A stretch of 14,448 nucleotides of DNA from JANLIQ01 sp964358205 (GCA_964358205.1 CAYHNZ010000022.1:1-14448), one strand, 5' to 3'; positions 1 to 6,370 are shown, counted from the first letter of the stretch. A program made the numbers and translations. The notes: generated by a model from the letters alone, not told the origin.

Positions 1-66
1 CAGTGGGAGCAATCAATTACCCAAGTCGACAAGCGTATTCAAGCCGTAATCAAACCACGGAAGTAG
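1..66 (+). CDS. C-terminal end of an upstream gene (possibly infC)
   Basis: Frame 1 is open from the first base and ends at TAG (64-66). It encodes 21 residues ending in IKPRK, a basic tail. The fragment is too short to recognise. Its place just upstream of rpmI and rplT is where infC (translation initiation factor IF3) usually sits, and a basic C-terminus fits, but the residues do not match an IF3 ending I recognise, so the identity is a guess from context only. Confidence 0.4.
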   Translation, partial: QWEQSITQVDKRIQAVIKPRK

Positions 67-70
67 CAAA

Positions 71-240
71 GAATTATGAATATAGAATTAAGAATTAAGA
101 ATCAATACTCCAATTGGTCGCTTCGCGGCCGGCCCTTCGTGATTCCAAATTCTAGATTCCAGATTCTGACAAATCGGAGCACTTTATAAATAACCCGACC
201 ATGACATTAGAAATTAGAAATTTGAAATTTGACATTACAA
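71..240. repeat. AT-rich word-repeat spacer with inverted arms
   Basis: The left arm (71-104) is built from repeats of GAATTAAGAAT-like words. The right arm (141-168) carries the inverted words (GATTCCAAATTCTAGATTCC). A GC-rich centre at 115-134 contains TCGCTTCGCGGC. A second cluster follows at 203-237, with GACATTA at both ends and GAAATTT words between. A 37-codon open frame at 76-189 reads through the repeats and is not a convincing gene. No promoter for rpmI was identified here. Confidence 0.6.
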
Positions 241-243
241 AAA

Positions 244-262
244 CCGGAGGTTTTTGCTGATG
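244..262 (+). promoter_or_regulatory. Shine-Dalgarno block of rpmI
   Basis: CCGGAGG (244-250) lies 9 bases before the ATG at 260. With the intervening TTTTTGCT it closely matches the block before rplT (CCGGAGG, AATTTGCT, ATG). This site selects ATG 260 over the in-frame TTG 254 that lies between the SD and the ATG. Confidence 0.8.
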
Positions 263-457
263 CCTAAACTTAAAACTCATAAATCCAGTCAAAAACGAAT
301 CGTCCGGCTATCAGGTACCGGCAAGTTGATGATGCGAAAAATGTCGGTCGCTCACCGAGCTCGGTTTAAGTCGAAACGCGCCAAACAGAATTCGACCCAA
401 AACTTTGTTGCCACTGGCGCAATCGCTAAAAAATTAATTAAAATGGCATTTAGATAA
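260..457 (+). CDS. rpmI: 50S ribosomal protein L35
   Basis: This is a small basic ribosomal protein of the large subunit, 65 residues, the usual length for L35. It begins MPKLKTHKSSQKR, matching the conserved MPKxKTxKxxxKR start, and is rich in Lys and Arg throughout (RARFKSKRAKQNS). The start at ATG 260 is chosen because of the SD CCGGAGG at 244-250 and the family N-terminus. A TTG two codons upstream is less likely. It lies 78 bases upstream of rplT on the same strand, the classical infC-rpmI-rplT order. In many bacteria this operon is autoregulated by L20 through a leader RNA. I could not identify such a leader here because the spacer is filled with word repeats. Confidence 0.95.
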   Translation: MPKLKTHKSSQKRIVRLSGTGKLMMRKMSVAHRARFKSKRAKQNSTQNFVATGAIAKKLIKMAFR

Positions 458-520
458 ATGACTAACAATAAACCTTCCACACTTTCGACTTCAGCCTTGA
501 GACTTGAGACTTCAAATTCC

Positions 521-538
521 GGAGGAATTTGCTAAATG
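521..538 (+). promoter_or_regulatory. Shine-Dalgarno block of rplT
   Basis: GGAGG at 521-525 (CCGGAGG from 519) sits 10 bases before ATG 536 and is followed by AATTTGCT, echoing the rpmI leader. The spacing is slightly long for a canonical SD, and the same in both genes, which suggests a shared leader design. Confidence 0.75.
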
Positions 539-910
539 ACTCGAGTAAAACGAGCGCTCCAGGTTAAGAAAAGCCACAAAAAAATCTTGAATGCTACCAA
601 GGGTTACAAACTCGGCCGAAGTAAATTGTTCCGTCAAGCCAAACAGGCCTACATCAAGGCCGGACAGTACGCTTACCGCGATCGTCGCAACAAAAAGCGC
701 GATATGCGCGGGCTGTGGATTATCCAGATTAACGCCGCTGTTCGAGCTCACGGTATGCCTTACAAAGACTTCATTTACGGCTTAACCAAAGCTGAAATCG
801 GCTTGAACCGTAAGGTGTTAGCCGAACTGTCCGTCAAAGCCCCAGCCGAATTCGAGCAAGTGGTGGAAAAAGTCAAAAAAGCCCTCGCCGAACTCTCTGC
901 CAAGGCCTAG
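536..910 (+). CDS. rplT: 50S ribosomal protein L20
   Basis: L20 is an early-assembly 23S rRNA binding protein of the large subunit. The product is 124 residues, typical length plus a few. The N-terminus MTRVKRALQVKKSHKKILNA, followed by KGYKLGRSKLFRQAKQA and YRDRRNKKRDMRGLWI, matches the highly conserved basic N-terminal extension and helical core of L20. The C-terminal part (GLTKAEIGLNRKVLAELS) also fits. The last 20 residues are Ala/Lys rich (KVKKALAELSAKA). It is co-directional with rpmI, and a long hairpin follows directly downstream. Identification is secure. Confidence 0.96.
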   Translation: MTRVKRALQVKKSHKKILNATKGYKLGRSKLFRQAKQAYIKAGQYAYRDRRNKKRDMRGLWIIQINAAVRAHGMPYKDFIYGLTKAEIGLNRKVLAELSVKAPAEFEQVVEKVKKALAELSAKA

Positions 911-917
911 TCTTCCA

Positions 918-954
918 GCAACCCACCTACACCCCTGGGGTGTAGGTGGGTTGC
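918..954. terminator. Perfect 18-bp hairpin between convergent rplT and lgt
   Basis: Bases 918-935 (GCAACCCACCTACACCCC) are the exact reverse complement of 937-954, with a single T at 936 in the centre. It lies 8 bases after the rplT stop and between convergent genes, so a bidirectional terminator is likely. No clear U-tract follows on either strand, so a different role is possible (mRNA 3'-end protection, or an interspersed palindromic element). The core ACACCCCTGGGGTGT recurs exactly at 12237-12251. Confidence 0.65.
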
Positions 955-1024
955 CCTCGCTTTAAAAGCTCCTACGTTTCGCTTCGTCGCTATGGTTCAG
1001 TAATGTAATTTCTAGCTAGCTTAT

Positions 1025-1792
1025 TTAGCGGCGAAATCTCTTCAGTAATTTGCCGAAGAACTGTCGAATAGTGGGTTTGTCTATTTGGGGGCCGTGGAAT
1101 CGCCAAAAAAGCAGGTAAGTGATAACGACCAGAGCGAGGTAGATCATGGCTTCGGCTCGGACTATGCCTTCACCAAAATCGGCTTTAAGGGTTTTAATTA
1201 ACAATTCTCCTAGCAAAAACGATTCCGCCGCTAGGAAGAAAATGATGCCAGCACTGAAGCGATCCTTCAGATAAATATAGAGCAGGATTCCAAAAACGAC
1301 GATGGCCCAAATTGAGCTGAATAAATCGATCGGAAAGGCACCGTTTACGGCAACCCAGCTGTCGGTGGCTCGACCGATGGTACAGAGAGATAAATGACAG
1401 CCAATCTTGCCGATCGCCCAACCTACAAGAAAAGTCAGTCCAGCGGCGTCGAGAACCTCCCAGATTGGTTGCTTAGCCTTTCTGACGAAGCGCAAAAAAG
1501 CGATAAAACCAATCAAGATTCCGCCGAGGGCCAATAGGCCACCCTGCCAGAAGTAGAAAACCTGCCAAAAATTTTTAAATTGATCCTGATAGGTAAAATA
1601 ATAAGTTAAGCGGGATCCAATCAGTGCAATTATAAGCGTGTAGAGAACGACGTCAAAAAGGTGGCTGGTACGCAGTTTTCGGTGCTTTAACAAGCGAAAT
1701 AGGGTAAGTCCGCCAACAAGAGCTCCAAGGGCAATAAATGTCCCAAATGAATAAAGCTTAAATGGTCCCACCTCAAACAGAACCGGTTGCAT
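1025..1792 (-). CDS. lgt: Prolipoprotein diacylglyceryl transferase, divergent
   Basis: Lgt transfers diacylglycerol from phosphatidylglycerol to the lipobox cysteine of prolipoproteins at the cytoplasmic membrane. The 255-residue product has about seven hydrophobic segments. Its N-terminus (VGPFKLYSFGTFIALGALVG) is typical. GGLLALGG (84-91) matches the family GG-x5-GG loop, and GKIGCHLSLCTIGRATD (128-144) matches the Lgt signature in its GCxxxxCxxGRPTD variant. Key positions diverge. Where E. coli has Arg143 in GR-x-GN there is Lys129, and where E. coli has His103 there is Leu89. The C-terminal region (AAESFLLGELLIKTLKADFGEG) matches the usual RFxxEFxR segment poorly. It could be a fast-evolving true Lgt or a paralogue. 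Start ATG 1792 lies 7 bases from a -10 box. Confidence 0.78.
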   Translation of the reverse strand: MQPVLFEVGPFKLYSFGTFIALGALVGGLTLFRLLKHRKLRTSHLFDVVLYTLIIALIGSRLTYYFTYQDQFKNFWQVFYFWQGGLLALGGILIGFIAFLRFVRKAKQPIWEVLDAAGLTFLVGWAIGKIGCHLSLCTIGRATDSWVAVNGAFPIDLFSSIWAIVVFGILLYIYLKDRFSAGIIFFLAAESFLLGELLIKTLKADFGEGIVRAEAMIYLALVVITYLLFWRFHGPQIDKPTIRQFFGKLLKRFRR

Positions 1793-1797
1793 CGATT

Positions 1798-1828
1798 ACA
1801 CATTAGTGAATTTAGCCCATTCGGTCAA
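1798..1828 (-). promoter_or_regulatory. lgt promoter, leaderless geometry
   Basis: Reading the minus strand, -35 TTGACC (1828-1823), a 17-base spacer, and -10 TAATGT (1805-1800) are followed 7 bases later by ATG 1792. The predicted transcript starts at or within a couple of bases of the start codon, and no Shine-Dalgarno sequence is possible. Confidence 0.7.
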
Positions 1829-1834
1829 TCGGCC

Positions 1835-1863
1835 TTCAAGAAGTACTGGTAATTGGGTAAAAT
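1835..1863 (+). promoter_or_regulatory. tRNA-Val promoter
   Basis: TTCAAG (1835-1840), 17 bases, then TAAAAT (1858-1863), 12 bases before the tRNA. The -35 is weak. The same arrangement (TTAAAG, 17 bases, TAAAAT) precedes tRNA-Thr at the other end of the window. Confidence 0.55.
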
Positions 1864-1875
1864 ATATCTGTTGAC

Positions 1876-1949
1876 GGACGCGTAGCTCAGCTGGTTAGAG
1901 CACCGCACTCACACTGCGGGGGTCCCCCGTTCGAGTCGGGGCGCGTCCA
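1876..1949 (+). tRNA. tRNA-Val (anticodon CAC)
   Basis: Cloverleaf read by eye: acceptor GGACGCG (1876-1882) pairs with CGCGTCC (1942-1948). The D-arm is GCTCAGCTGGTTAGAGC. The anticodon stem CCGCA/TGCGG encloses loop CTCACAC, giving anticodon CAC for GUG valine codons. The T-arm contains GTTCGAGTC. The discriminator is A1949 and CCA is not encoded. The gene lies between lgt (divergent) and lepB. Confidence 0.95.
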
Positions 1950-1956
1950 CGACTTC

Positions 1957-1981
1957 CCAAGCGTATTCTGCTTGGTATAAT
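1957..1981 (+). promoter_or_regulatory. lepB extended -10 promoter with adjoining inverted repeat
   Basis: TATAAT (1976-1981) is preceded by TGG, an extended -10 (TGnTATAAT), and lies 8 bases before ATG 1990. No good -35 is seen. An inverted repeat, CCAAGC (1957-1962) and GCTTGG (1970-1975), abuts the -10 directly. It may be the 3' hairpin of the tRNA transcript, an operator, or both. Confidence 0.65.
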
Positions 1982-1989
1982 GCTTATTG

Positions 1990-2535
1990 ATGAGTAGATT
2001 TGCTCCTTTTTGGGAGATTTTAAAGGTTGTAGCGATTGTTTTCGTTTTCTCGATTATCGTGCGTGTTTTTATCGCTCAACCGTTTGTGGTTGAAGGCTCA
2101 AGTATGGAGCCTGATTTTCACAACGGTGAATATCTACTGGTCGAAAAAATGAGTTATCGGTTGAAAAAGCCGGTTCGAGGAGATGTGATAGTTTTTCGCT
2201 ACCCCAATAATCCGTCCGTAAATTACATTAAACGCATCATCGGGTTACCAGGCGAAACGGTCCGAATAGTTAATGGCACTGTCGAAATCAACAATAAGCT
2301 TCTAGCGGAAGAGTATCTGTCACTAGACGAGAAGACTTTGATCGCTCAAAATCCCGAGACACCCTACGAAGTAACTCTCACCACCGACCAATTCTTTGTG
2401 ATGGGCGATAATCGTCAACATTCCTCGGACTCGCGTGAATGGGGGCCACTCGGACGCAACTTTATTGTCGGTAAATCGACTGTCATTCTCTATCCGCGCC
2501 AAAACATTTCGGCCGTTGCCTCGCCGAGCTACTAG
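1990..2535 (+). CDS. lepB: Signal peptidase I
   Basis: This is a membrane-anchored serine protease that removes signal peptides from exported preproteins. It has 181 residues, short-type as in Gram-positives. One N-terminal transmembrane helix (about residues 11-29) is followed by the catalytic domain. The Ser motif GSSMEP gives nucleophile Ser38. The Lys motif YIKRIIGLPGE gives general base Lys81. Box E GDNRQHSSDSREWGP (139-153) is present. The start is set at ATG 1990 rather than the TTG one codon upstream because a consensus TATAAT ends 8 bases before it and there is no SD, which suggests a leaderless mRNA. The C-terminus is short and ends soon after box E, as is normal for small LepB forms. 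Confidence 0.95.
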   Translation: MSRFAPFWEILKVVAIVFVFSIIVRVFIAQPFVVEGSSMEPDFHNGEYLLVEKMSYRLKKPVRGDVIVFRYPNNPSVNYIKRIIGLPGETVRIVNGTVEINNKLLAEEYLSLDEKTLIAQNPETPYEVTLTTDQFFVMGDNRQHSSDSREWGPLGRNFIVGKSTVILYPRQNISAVASPSY

Positions 2536-2548
2536 GGTTCTGGGTAGA

Positions 2549-2606
2549 TTTTAGATTTTAGAATTACGAATGGGGATCAATTCCAAATTCTAAATTCCTA
2601 AATCTT
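2549..2606. repeat. Word-repeat inverted element between lepB and der
   Basis: TAGATTTTAGATTTTAGAATT on the left is mirrored by AATTCTAAATTCCTAAATCT on the right (about 2587-2606), an imperfect inverted repeat of about 20 bases with a loop of about 20. It lies between two convergent genes, so it may act as a bidirectional transcription end, but the words resemble those of the other spacers in this window. Confidence 0.5.
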
Positions 2607-2612
2607 TATTCT

Positions 2613-2626
2613 GCCGCTACTGCGGC
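2613..2626. other. Small hairpin enclosing the der stop codon
   Basis: GCCGC (2613-2617), TACT, GCGGC (2622-2626). The der stop (minus-strand TAG at 2619-2617) lies across the loop edge. There is no T-tract after it in the der direction, so it is not a standard terminator. Confidence 0.4.
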
Positions 2627-3684
2627 CTAATGATCTGCCTGTCTTCGCTTTCTTGAGCCTTCTTCTCGATCCATTCTAAGACAGCGCCGAGGCCTTCACC
2701 GGTTAAGGCCGAGGTAATTAGTTGGTCAAATTTAGCGATGTGATGATGAAAGGTAATCGGTCGGCCATCGAGTAAATCGGATTTATTAAAAATTACCAAC
2801 ACCGGCTTTTGGAGTTTATTGGCGAAATAAATTAGATGTAGATCGGCACGGGTCGTTCCTTCTTGGGCGTCAACAATAACGACGACGATATTGGCAAAAT
2901 TAATCGCTGCCAAAGTCCGCTTGACGCTGAACTTCTCAACTCCTACATCAATTTTACCGCGTCGACGGACGCCGGCCGTGTCGGCGAGAAGCATTTTCTT
3001 GTCGCCAATAGTCAGCTGGGCGGTGACAATATCGCGGGTAGTACCAGCAATCGGGCTGACCACCGCTCGGTCGGTTTTAGTTAGGGCATTGAGCAAGGTA
3101 GATTTGCCAACATTCGGCCGTCCAACCAGGGCAATCACGGGCTCATAGCCAGTAGCTATTTGCAAGTTGCTAGTAGCTGGAAATTTGGTACAAATTTCCT
3201 CCAGCAAATCACCCACACCCTTGCCGGTGACGGCGGATATTTTATAGAAAGGTAAGCCCAAGTATTCCAAACTATCGATCTGCTTGTCGATCGATGGGGC
3301 GTCAACTTTGTTGCCGATGAGCCAAATAGTTTTGGTTGAGCGCAATTTGTCCAGAAACTGCTGATCCTGGGGTTGTAAGCCCTCTCTTGCGTCGTAAACA
3401 AACAAGATTAGGTCGGCCTCTTCAACCGCTGAAAACATTTGGGCTCGGATACCGCGGTACAGTTCAGACTTGTCGTCAACCAACCCACCGGTATCAACAG
3501 CCGTGAAACAATGTCCCTGCCAGTCAACATCACCGTAAACTCGGTCGCGAGTGGTTGATTCTTCTCGAGCGGTAATGGCTTGAGGGGTGCCGGTGATACG
3601 GTTAAAAAGGGTCGATTTGCCGGCGTTGGTCGGGCCAATAATCGCCACGAGCGGTAATTCCTCATTATAGTTTTCAGTTTTCAT
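2617..3684 (-). CDS. der: Tandem GTPase Der (EngA) lacking the KH-like domain
   Basis: Der is a double GTPase needed for 50S subunit assembly. G domain 1 shows GPTNAGKS (17-24), STTRDR (43-48), DTGG (64-67) and NKVD (125-128). G domain 2 shows GRPNVGKS (188-195), GTTRDIV (214-220), DTAGVRRRGK (235-244), NKSD (300-303) and SALTGEG (325-331). The protein then stops at residue 355. The family is normally about 430-490 residues, with a C-terminal KH-like domain that packs against the G domains and contacts rRNA, and that whole domain is absent. Downstream sequence to 2536 is word repeat, with no displaced KH coding region seen. The short linker between the G domains (about 169-181) is encoded by a repeat-like stretch (3149-3180). 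Divergent from priA. No SD or clear promoter found. Confidence 0.93.
   Translation of the reverse strand: MKTENYNEELPLVAIIGPTNAGKSTLFNRITGTPQAITAREESTTRDRVYGDVDWQGHCFTAVDTGGLVDDKSELYRGIRAQMFSAVEEADLILFVYDAREGLQPQDQQFLDKLRSTKTIWLIGNKVDAPSIDKQIDSLEYLGLPFYKISAVTGKGVGDLLEEICTKFPATSNLQIATGYEPVIALVGRPNVGKSTLLNALTKTDRAVVSPIAGTTRDIVTAQLTIGDKKMLLADTAGVRRRGKIDVGVEKFSVKRTLAAINFANIVVVIVDAQEGTTRADLHLIYFANKLQKPVLVIFNKSDLLDGRPITFHHHIAKFDQLITSALTGEGLGAVLEWIEKKAQESEDRQIIRPQ
3149..3180. repeat. Repeat-like stretch inside the der interdomain linker
   Basis: CAGTAGCTATTTGCAAG followed by TTGCTAGTAGCTGG resembles the intergenic repeat at 10830-10861 (AGCCAGT-YGCC and GTTGCTAGCAG words), sharing AGTTGCTAG. It encodes the flexible linker between the two G domains (PATSNLQIATG), a place where an inserted repeat would be tolerated. 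The similarity is short and may be coincidental. Confidence 0.35.
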
Positions 3685-3748
3685 TTTTCAGTTTCCAAAT
3701 AATTTTTAATTTGACTTTCAGTTTTGACTTTTGACTTTTTAGTTTTAA
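3664..3748. repeat. Word-repeat spacer between divergent der and priA
   Basis: Repeated words TTTTCAGTTT, TTTGACTTT and TTTTGACTTTT fill the 73 bases between the two start codons and extend slightly into the 5' end of der. TTTAAC at 3744-3749 is 8 bases before the priA ATG and could be its -10, with TTGACT at 3724-3729 as a -35 with a poor 14-base spacer. No convincing der promoter was found. Confidence 0.5.
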
Positions 3749-3757
3749 CCTATTCTT

Positions 3758-5545
3758 ATGCTCTACGCTTCAGTAATTGTAAAACAAAGAACCCAGGTCA
3801 GCGAGCTGACCTACGGGCTGAACGCCCAAATTATACCTTATGTGAAGGTGGGAAGTCTAGTACTGGTACCCTTGCGAAAAAAGTCGGTCAAGGGCGTCGT
3901 TGTGGGATTCAGTCGCTCGGTCGCTAAAGACATCAAGAATAGCGTCCGAGAAATCATCAAATTAGACAAGAATCTTCAAGTTTTTTCGTCGGCCCAAATT
4001 GAGGTTATCCACCATCTGGCTAAATATTATGCGGCGCCACTGGCCGAAGTGGCTTTTCACGCGCTGCAATTCCCACAACCATCAGGTAAAGGACAGGCCT
4101 CTACCTGTAAAGTTGCAGGTAGAGGCCTGTCCTTCAGGGTGGGTTTCAAGCCTTTAATTATTTCTGGTTCGTTGTCGCAACGCTGTCAGGCCTACCAGAG
4201 AATTCTCCAAAAAACGACTGGCCGGGTATTATTTATTTTCGCCCAAAATACTTTCGCCACCTCCTTCTACGATTCATTAGCGGCGGAGCTACAGTCTAAT
4301 GTGGTATACCACATTAGAAGACCGAGCCAGGCAAAGCTGATGGCTGAAGTCGGTCAGCCGGGTATTAAGGCGATTATAGGGACGCTGGGTGAAGCTTTTG
4401 TCCCGCTTCAGCCCGGTGACACAATTATTGTCGATCAGCCATACCATATTGGAGCCAAGAGCCAATCCCGTCCATTCATGAGCTCCAGACGCATTGCCTT
4501 GATTCGTGGCGAAGTTGAGGGTTTGAGAGTTGTTTTGGGCGATAGCGTTATCTCGCCAGGAGACCTACTAGCAGTGAAAGATAAGAAGTTTCGCTTGACA
4601 ACCGCCAAGTCTATTGGAAGGGAATTGACAATTGTCGATCGACGTGGCCAAAAAGATGCCATCGCCCCGTCTGTTGTCGAGGAGATCGAACACGCCGTCA
4701 GTTCGGGCCAGAGAATTCTCGTTTTGGTAATGGCGAGGGGTTGGTCGTCGGCGCTGGTTTGTCGGGAATGTGGATATGTTTTTACCTGTCAAAACTGCAA
4801 TCGCACCCCAGGGGTGCGGGATGGTCAATTACGTTGCGGGTACTGTGCTAGCGAAGTTGAAATGCCAAAAACCTGCCCGAGTTGTCGATCGGCCGATCTT
4901 AAACCAATTGGTGGGGGAGTGTCGGCAATTACCAAGCAACTCTCCGACAAATTTTCTGCCACCAAGGTTCAGGAGTTAAGTAGCGATGCCCCAGCTCTTG
5001 ACCCTAAGTCCGTTATCACGGTAGCGACGGAAAAAATATTTAGCTTTCCGGGAACTTGGTTCGATCAAACGTTCATTATTAATGCCGATCGTTTGCTGTC
5101 GGGGACGCATCTCGATGGTGCCTGGCGACTGCTTGGATATTTAATTGAGCTACAGGATTGCTCTAAAAATATCGTCGTTCAAACTTACTTTCCTGACTCG
5201 ATTGTCTGGGTGGCCGCCGCGACCGGCAATGTCCGTCCGTTTTTCGTCCAAGAAATGGCTAATCGTCGACAACTTAATTTACCGCCGTACGGGGCAATTA
5301 TTGCCGCTCGAGGGAGTGCAAACTCAACTAACAAGCTTTTTGAACAGACCGAAAAAATCACCGAAGAGCTGCTGAAGATATTGCCCAAAGCCGACATCTC
5401 TTACCCGGAAATCGACGACCATGGTGGTAATGCTTACCAAGGTCATTTCACCATCTACTTACCGAAACCACCGCAATCATCTCTCAAAACCAATTTGGCC
5501 TCGCTTCTGCCGCAGTCATGGCATCTCGATATTGATGGTGGCTAG
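3758..5545 (+). CDS. priA: PriA-like primosomal protein N', helicase motifs lost
   Basis: PriA recognises stalled forks and reloads the replisome. This copy has 595 residues against about 730 in E. coli. The N-terminal DNA-binding domain (VKVGSLVLVPLRKKSVKGVVVGF) is recognisable. All eight zinc cysteines are kept (335, 338, 344, 347, 360, 363, 373, 376), as is the RGW lead-in and the LPPYG segment of the C-terminal domain. The ATPase motifs are gone: SGSLSQRC replaces the GxTGSGKT P-loop, VDQPYH replaces the DEEH box, the motif III position reads GDSVIS, and the QVAGRAGR segment is replaced by LIELQDCSKN. It should bind DNA without unwinding it. Actinobacterial PriA is a known parallel. Four perfect palindromes lie in the reading frame. 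Upstream promoter weak. Confidence 0.85.
   Translation: MLYASVIVKQRTQVSELTYGLNAQIIPYVKVGSLVLVPLRKKSVKGVVVGFSRSVAKDIKNSVREIIKLDKNLQVFSSAQIEVIHHLAKYYAAPLAEVAFHALQFPQPSGKGQASTCKVAGRGLSFRVGFKPLIISGSLSQRCQAYQRILQKTTGRVLFIFAQNTFATSFYDSLAAELQSNVVYHIRRPSQAKLMAEVGQPGIKAIIGTLGEAFVPLQPGDTIIVDQPYHIGAKSQSRPFMSSRRIALIRGEVEGLRVVLGDSVISPGDLLAVKDKKFRLTTAKSIGRELTIVDRRGQKDAIAPSVVEEIEHAVSSGQRILVLVMARGWSSALVCRECGYVFTCQNCNRTPGVRDGQLRCGYCASEVEMPKTCPSCRSADLKPIGGGVSAITKQLSDKFSATKVQELSSDAPALDPKSVITVATEKIFSFPGTWFDQTFIINADRLLSGTHLDGAWRLLGYLIELQDCSKNIVVQTYFPDSIVWVAAATGNVRPFFVQEMANRRQLNLPPYGAIIAARGSANSTNKLFEQTEKITEELLKILPKADISYPEIDDHGGNAYQGHFTIYLPKPPQSSLKTNLASLLPQSWHLDIDGG
3795..3812. repeat. Palindrome 1 in priA
   Basis: AGGTCAGC, GA, GCTGACCT: 8-bp perfect arms with a 2-base centre, near the 5' end of the gene (residues about 13-19, encoding QVSELT). 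In frame and non-disruptive. Confidence 0.6.
4089..4134. repeat. Palindrome 2 in priA: 19-bp arms
   Basis: AAGGACAGGCCTCTACCTG (4089-4107) is the exact reverse complement of 4116-4134, with an 8-base loop TAAAGTTG. It encodes about 15 residues (KGQASTCKVAGRGLS) at the junction between the N-terminal DNA-binding part and the degenerate helicase core. It looks like an in-frame insertion of a palindromic element. Confidence 0.8.
4295..4318. repeat. Palindrome 3 in priA: perfect 24-base palindrome
   Basis: TCTAATGTGG, TATA, CCACATTAGA form an uninterrupted self-complementary 24-mer in the reading frame (residues about 180-187, encoding SNVVYHIR). Confidence 0.75.
4802..4818. repeat. Palindrome 4 in priA, within the zinc region
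   Basis: CGCACCCC, A, GGGGTGCG: 8-bp perfect arms around one base. It encodes RTPGVR between zinc cysteines 347 and 360, where the family usually has an LTxH-containing loop. The CACCCC/GGGGTG core is like the core of the hairpins at 918-954 and 12237-12251. Confidence 0.6.
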
Positions 5546-5605
5546 CGACTGGTTGCAGACACCTTATTAATTTGGTTAAGTCTAGGCAAGGACAAGAGTC
5601 TGGTT

Positions 5606-5622
5606 AGAGGTACATAAACATG
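5606..5622 (+). promoter_or_regulatory. Candidate Shine-Dalgarno of the 234-aa gene
   Basis: AGAGG (5606-5610) is 9 bases before ATG 5620, the same spacing as in rpmI. No -10 box 6-9 bases upstream of the start was found, so this gene appears to be SD-led. Confidence 0.4.
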
Positions 5623-6324
5623 ACAATAAATGAGTTATTAGCAGAGAATGGCAAGGCGCAGGCCACTATTCATAAAACCCAGCTACGTCAGCAGGCAATT
5701 CAGAAGAAGCTGATCGAGCGAATCCGAAAGGGCGAGACCACTGACGATCGCCAACTGGATCTGGCTCTAGCGATCTGTCGCAGCGTCGACAGGGATAAGG
5801 GACAGAATTATTTGGAACTCGAACAACAACTGCAGGCTCATCCAGGCGAATTGGTTCTCATCGGCACAAGCTGGGAAGAGGATATGATCAAGCATTGTTT
5901 CTCTCCTCCAGGCTGGCATTCGCCAACTACTACCGAATATGCCTACGTTGTTGGCCTAATTTCAATGCAACCGGCTCTTAAATACGACCAGGAGGGTCGT
6001 TCGGGCTTGTTGTTACCGCTTGAAAAGATGCTACTCCTTCGACCGAACTTCTCGATGGAAGAAGAGGTAGAGAGTGTCAAGGATTCGGTACTGCCAGTCG
6101 CTGAATTGGGCGTTCACTTCTGGACTTGGCAACCGAACACAACCAATTACAGTGTTGGCAATGAAAAAGTCCTAAGGCGACTCGAAACCATCTGTCTCTG
6201 TTCGGCCTGCTATCAAGGCTACCAGCCTAATGAGCTTCTCCGGGCATTTGGCATCGAACACTTCCAAGACGATGGTCAGGGCGTCTTAGGAGAGCCCAAT
6301 CCTCCTCCCATCGCCATCAGCTGA
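5620..6324 (+). CDS. Unrecognised 234-residue protein
   Basis: I do not recognise this protein. It has no predicted signal peptide or transmembrane segment by eye. The first 70 residues (LLAENGKAQATIHKTQLRQQ, then AIQKKLIERIRKGE) are charged and probably helical. The middle contains a hydrophobic stretch ending in GTSWEED. The second half is rich in aromatic residues (FWTWQPNTTNY) and has a cysteine cluster CLCSACY near residues 190-196, too small alone to be a zinc site. The tail is Pro-rich (EPNPPPIAIS). It stops with TGA. It lies 74 bases after priA and is followed directly by an intrinsic terminator, so it forms its own transcription end. Codon use looks like that of its neighbours. Confidence 0.75.
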   Translation: MTINELLAENGKAQATIHKTQLRQQAIQKKLIERIRKGETTDDRQLDLALAICRSVDRDKGQNYLELEQQLQAHPGELVLIGTSWEEDMIKHCFSPPGWHSPTTTEYAYVVGLISMQPALKYDQEGRSGLLLPLEKMLLLRPNFSMEEEVESVKDSVLPVAELGVHFWTWQPNTTNYSVGNEKVLRRLETICLCSACYQGYQPNELLRAFGIEHFQDDGQGVLGEPNPPPIAIS

Positions 6325-6334
6325 AGCACATTCT

Positions 6335-6367
6335 CGGCCGTTCACCTCTGTGAGCGGCCGCTGTTTT
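6335..6367 (+). terminator. Intrinsic terminator after the 234-aa gene
   Basis: CGGCCGTTCAC (6335-6345) pairs with GTGAGCGGCCG (6350-6360), 11 bp with one G-T pair and loop CTCT, followed by CTGTTTTGCC, a short T-run. Confidence 0.75.
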
Positions 6368-6370
6368 GCC

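Noticed and set aside
76..189. 37-codon open frame with ATG in the spacer before rpmI
   Set aside because: It reads through word repeats (MNIELRIKNQ...) and has no SD or promoter; such read-through frames recur in the other word-repeat spacers.
3758..5545. priA as a pseudogene because of lost helicase motifs
   Set aside because: The frame is intact over 595 codons and all eight zinc cysteines and terminal domains are kept, which argues for selection.
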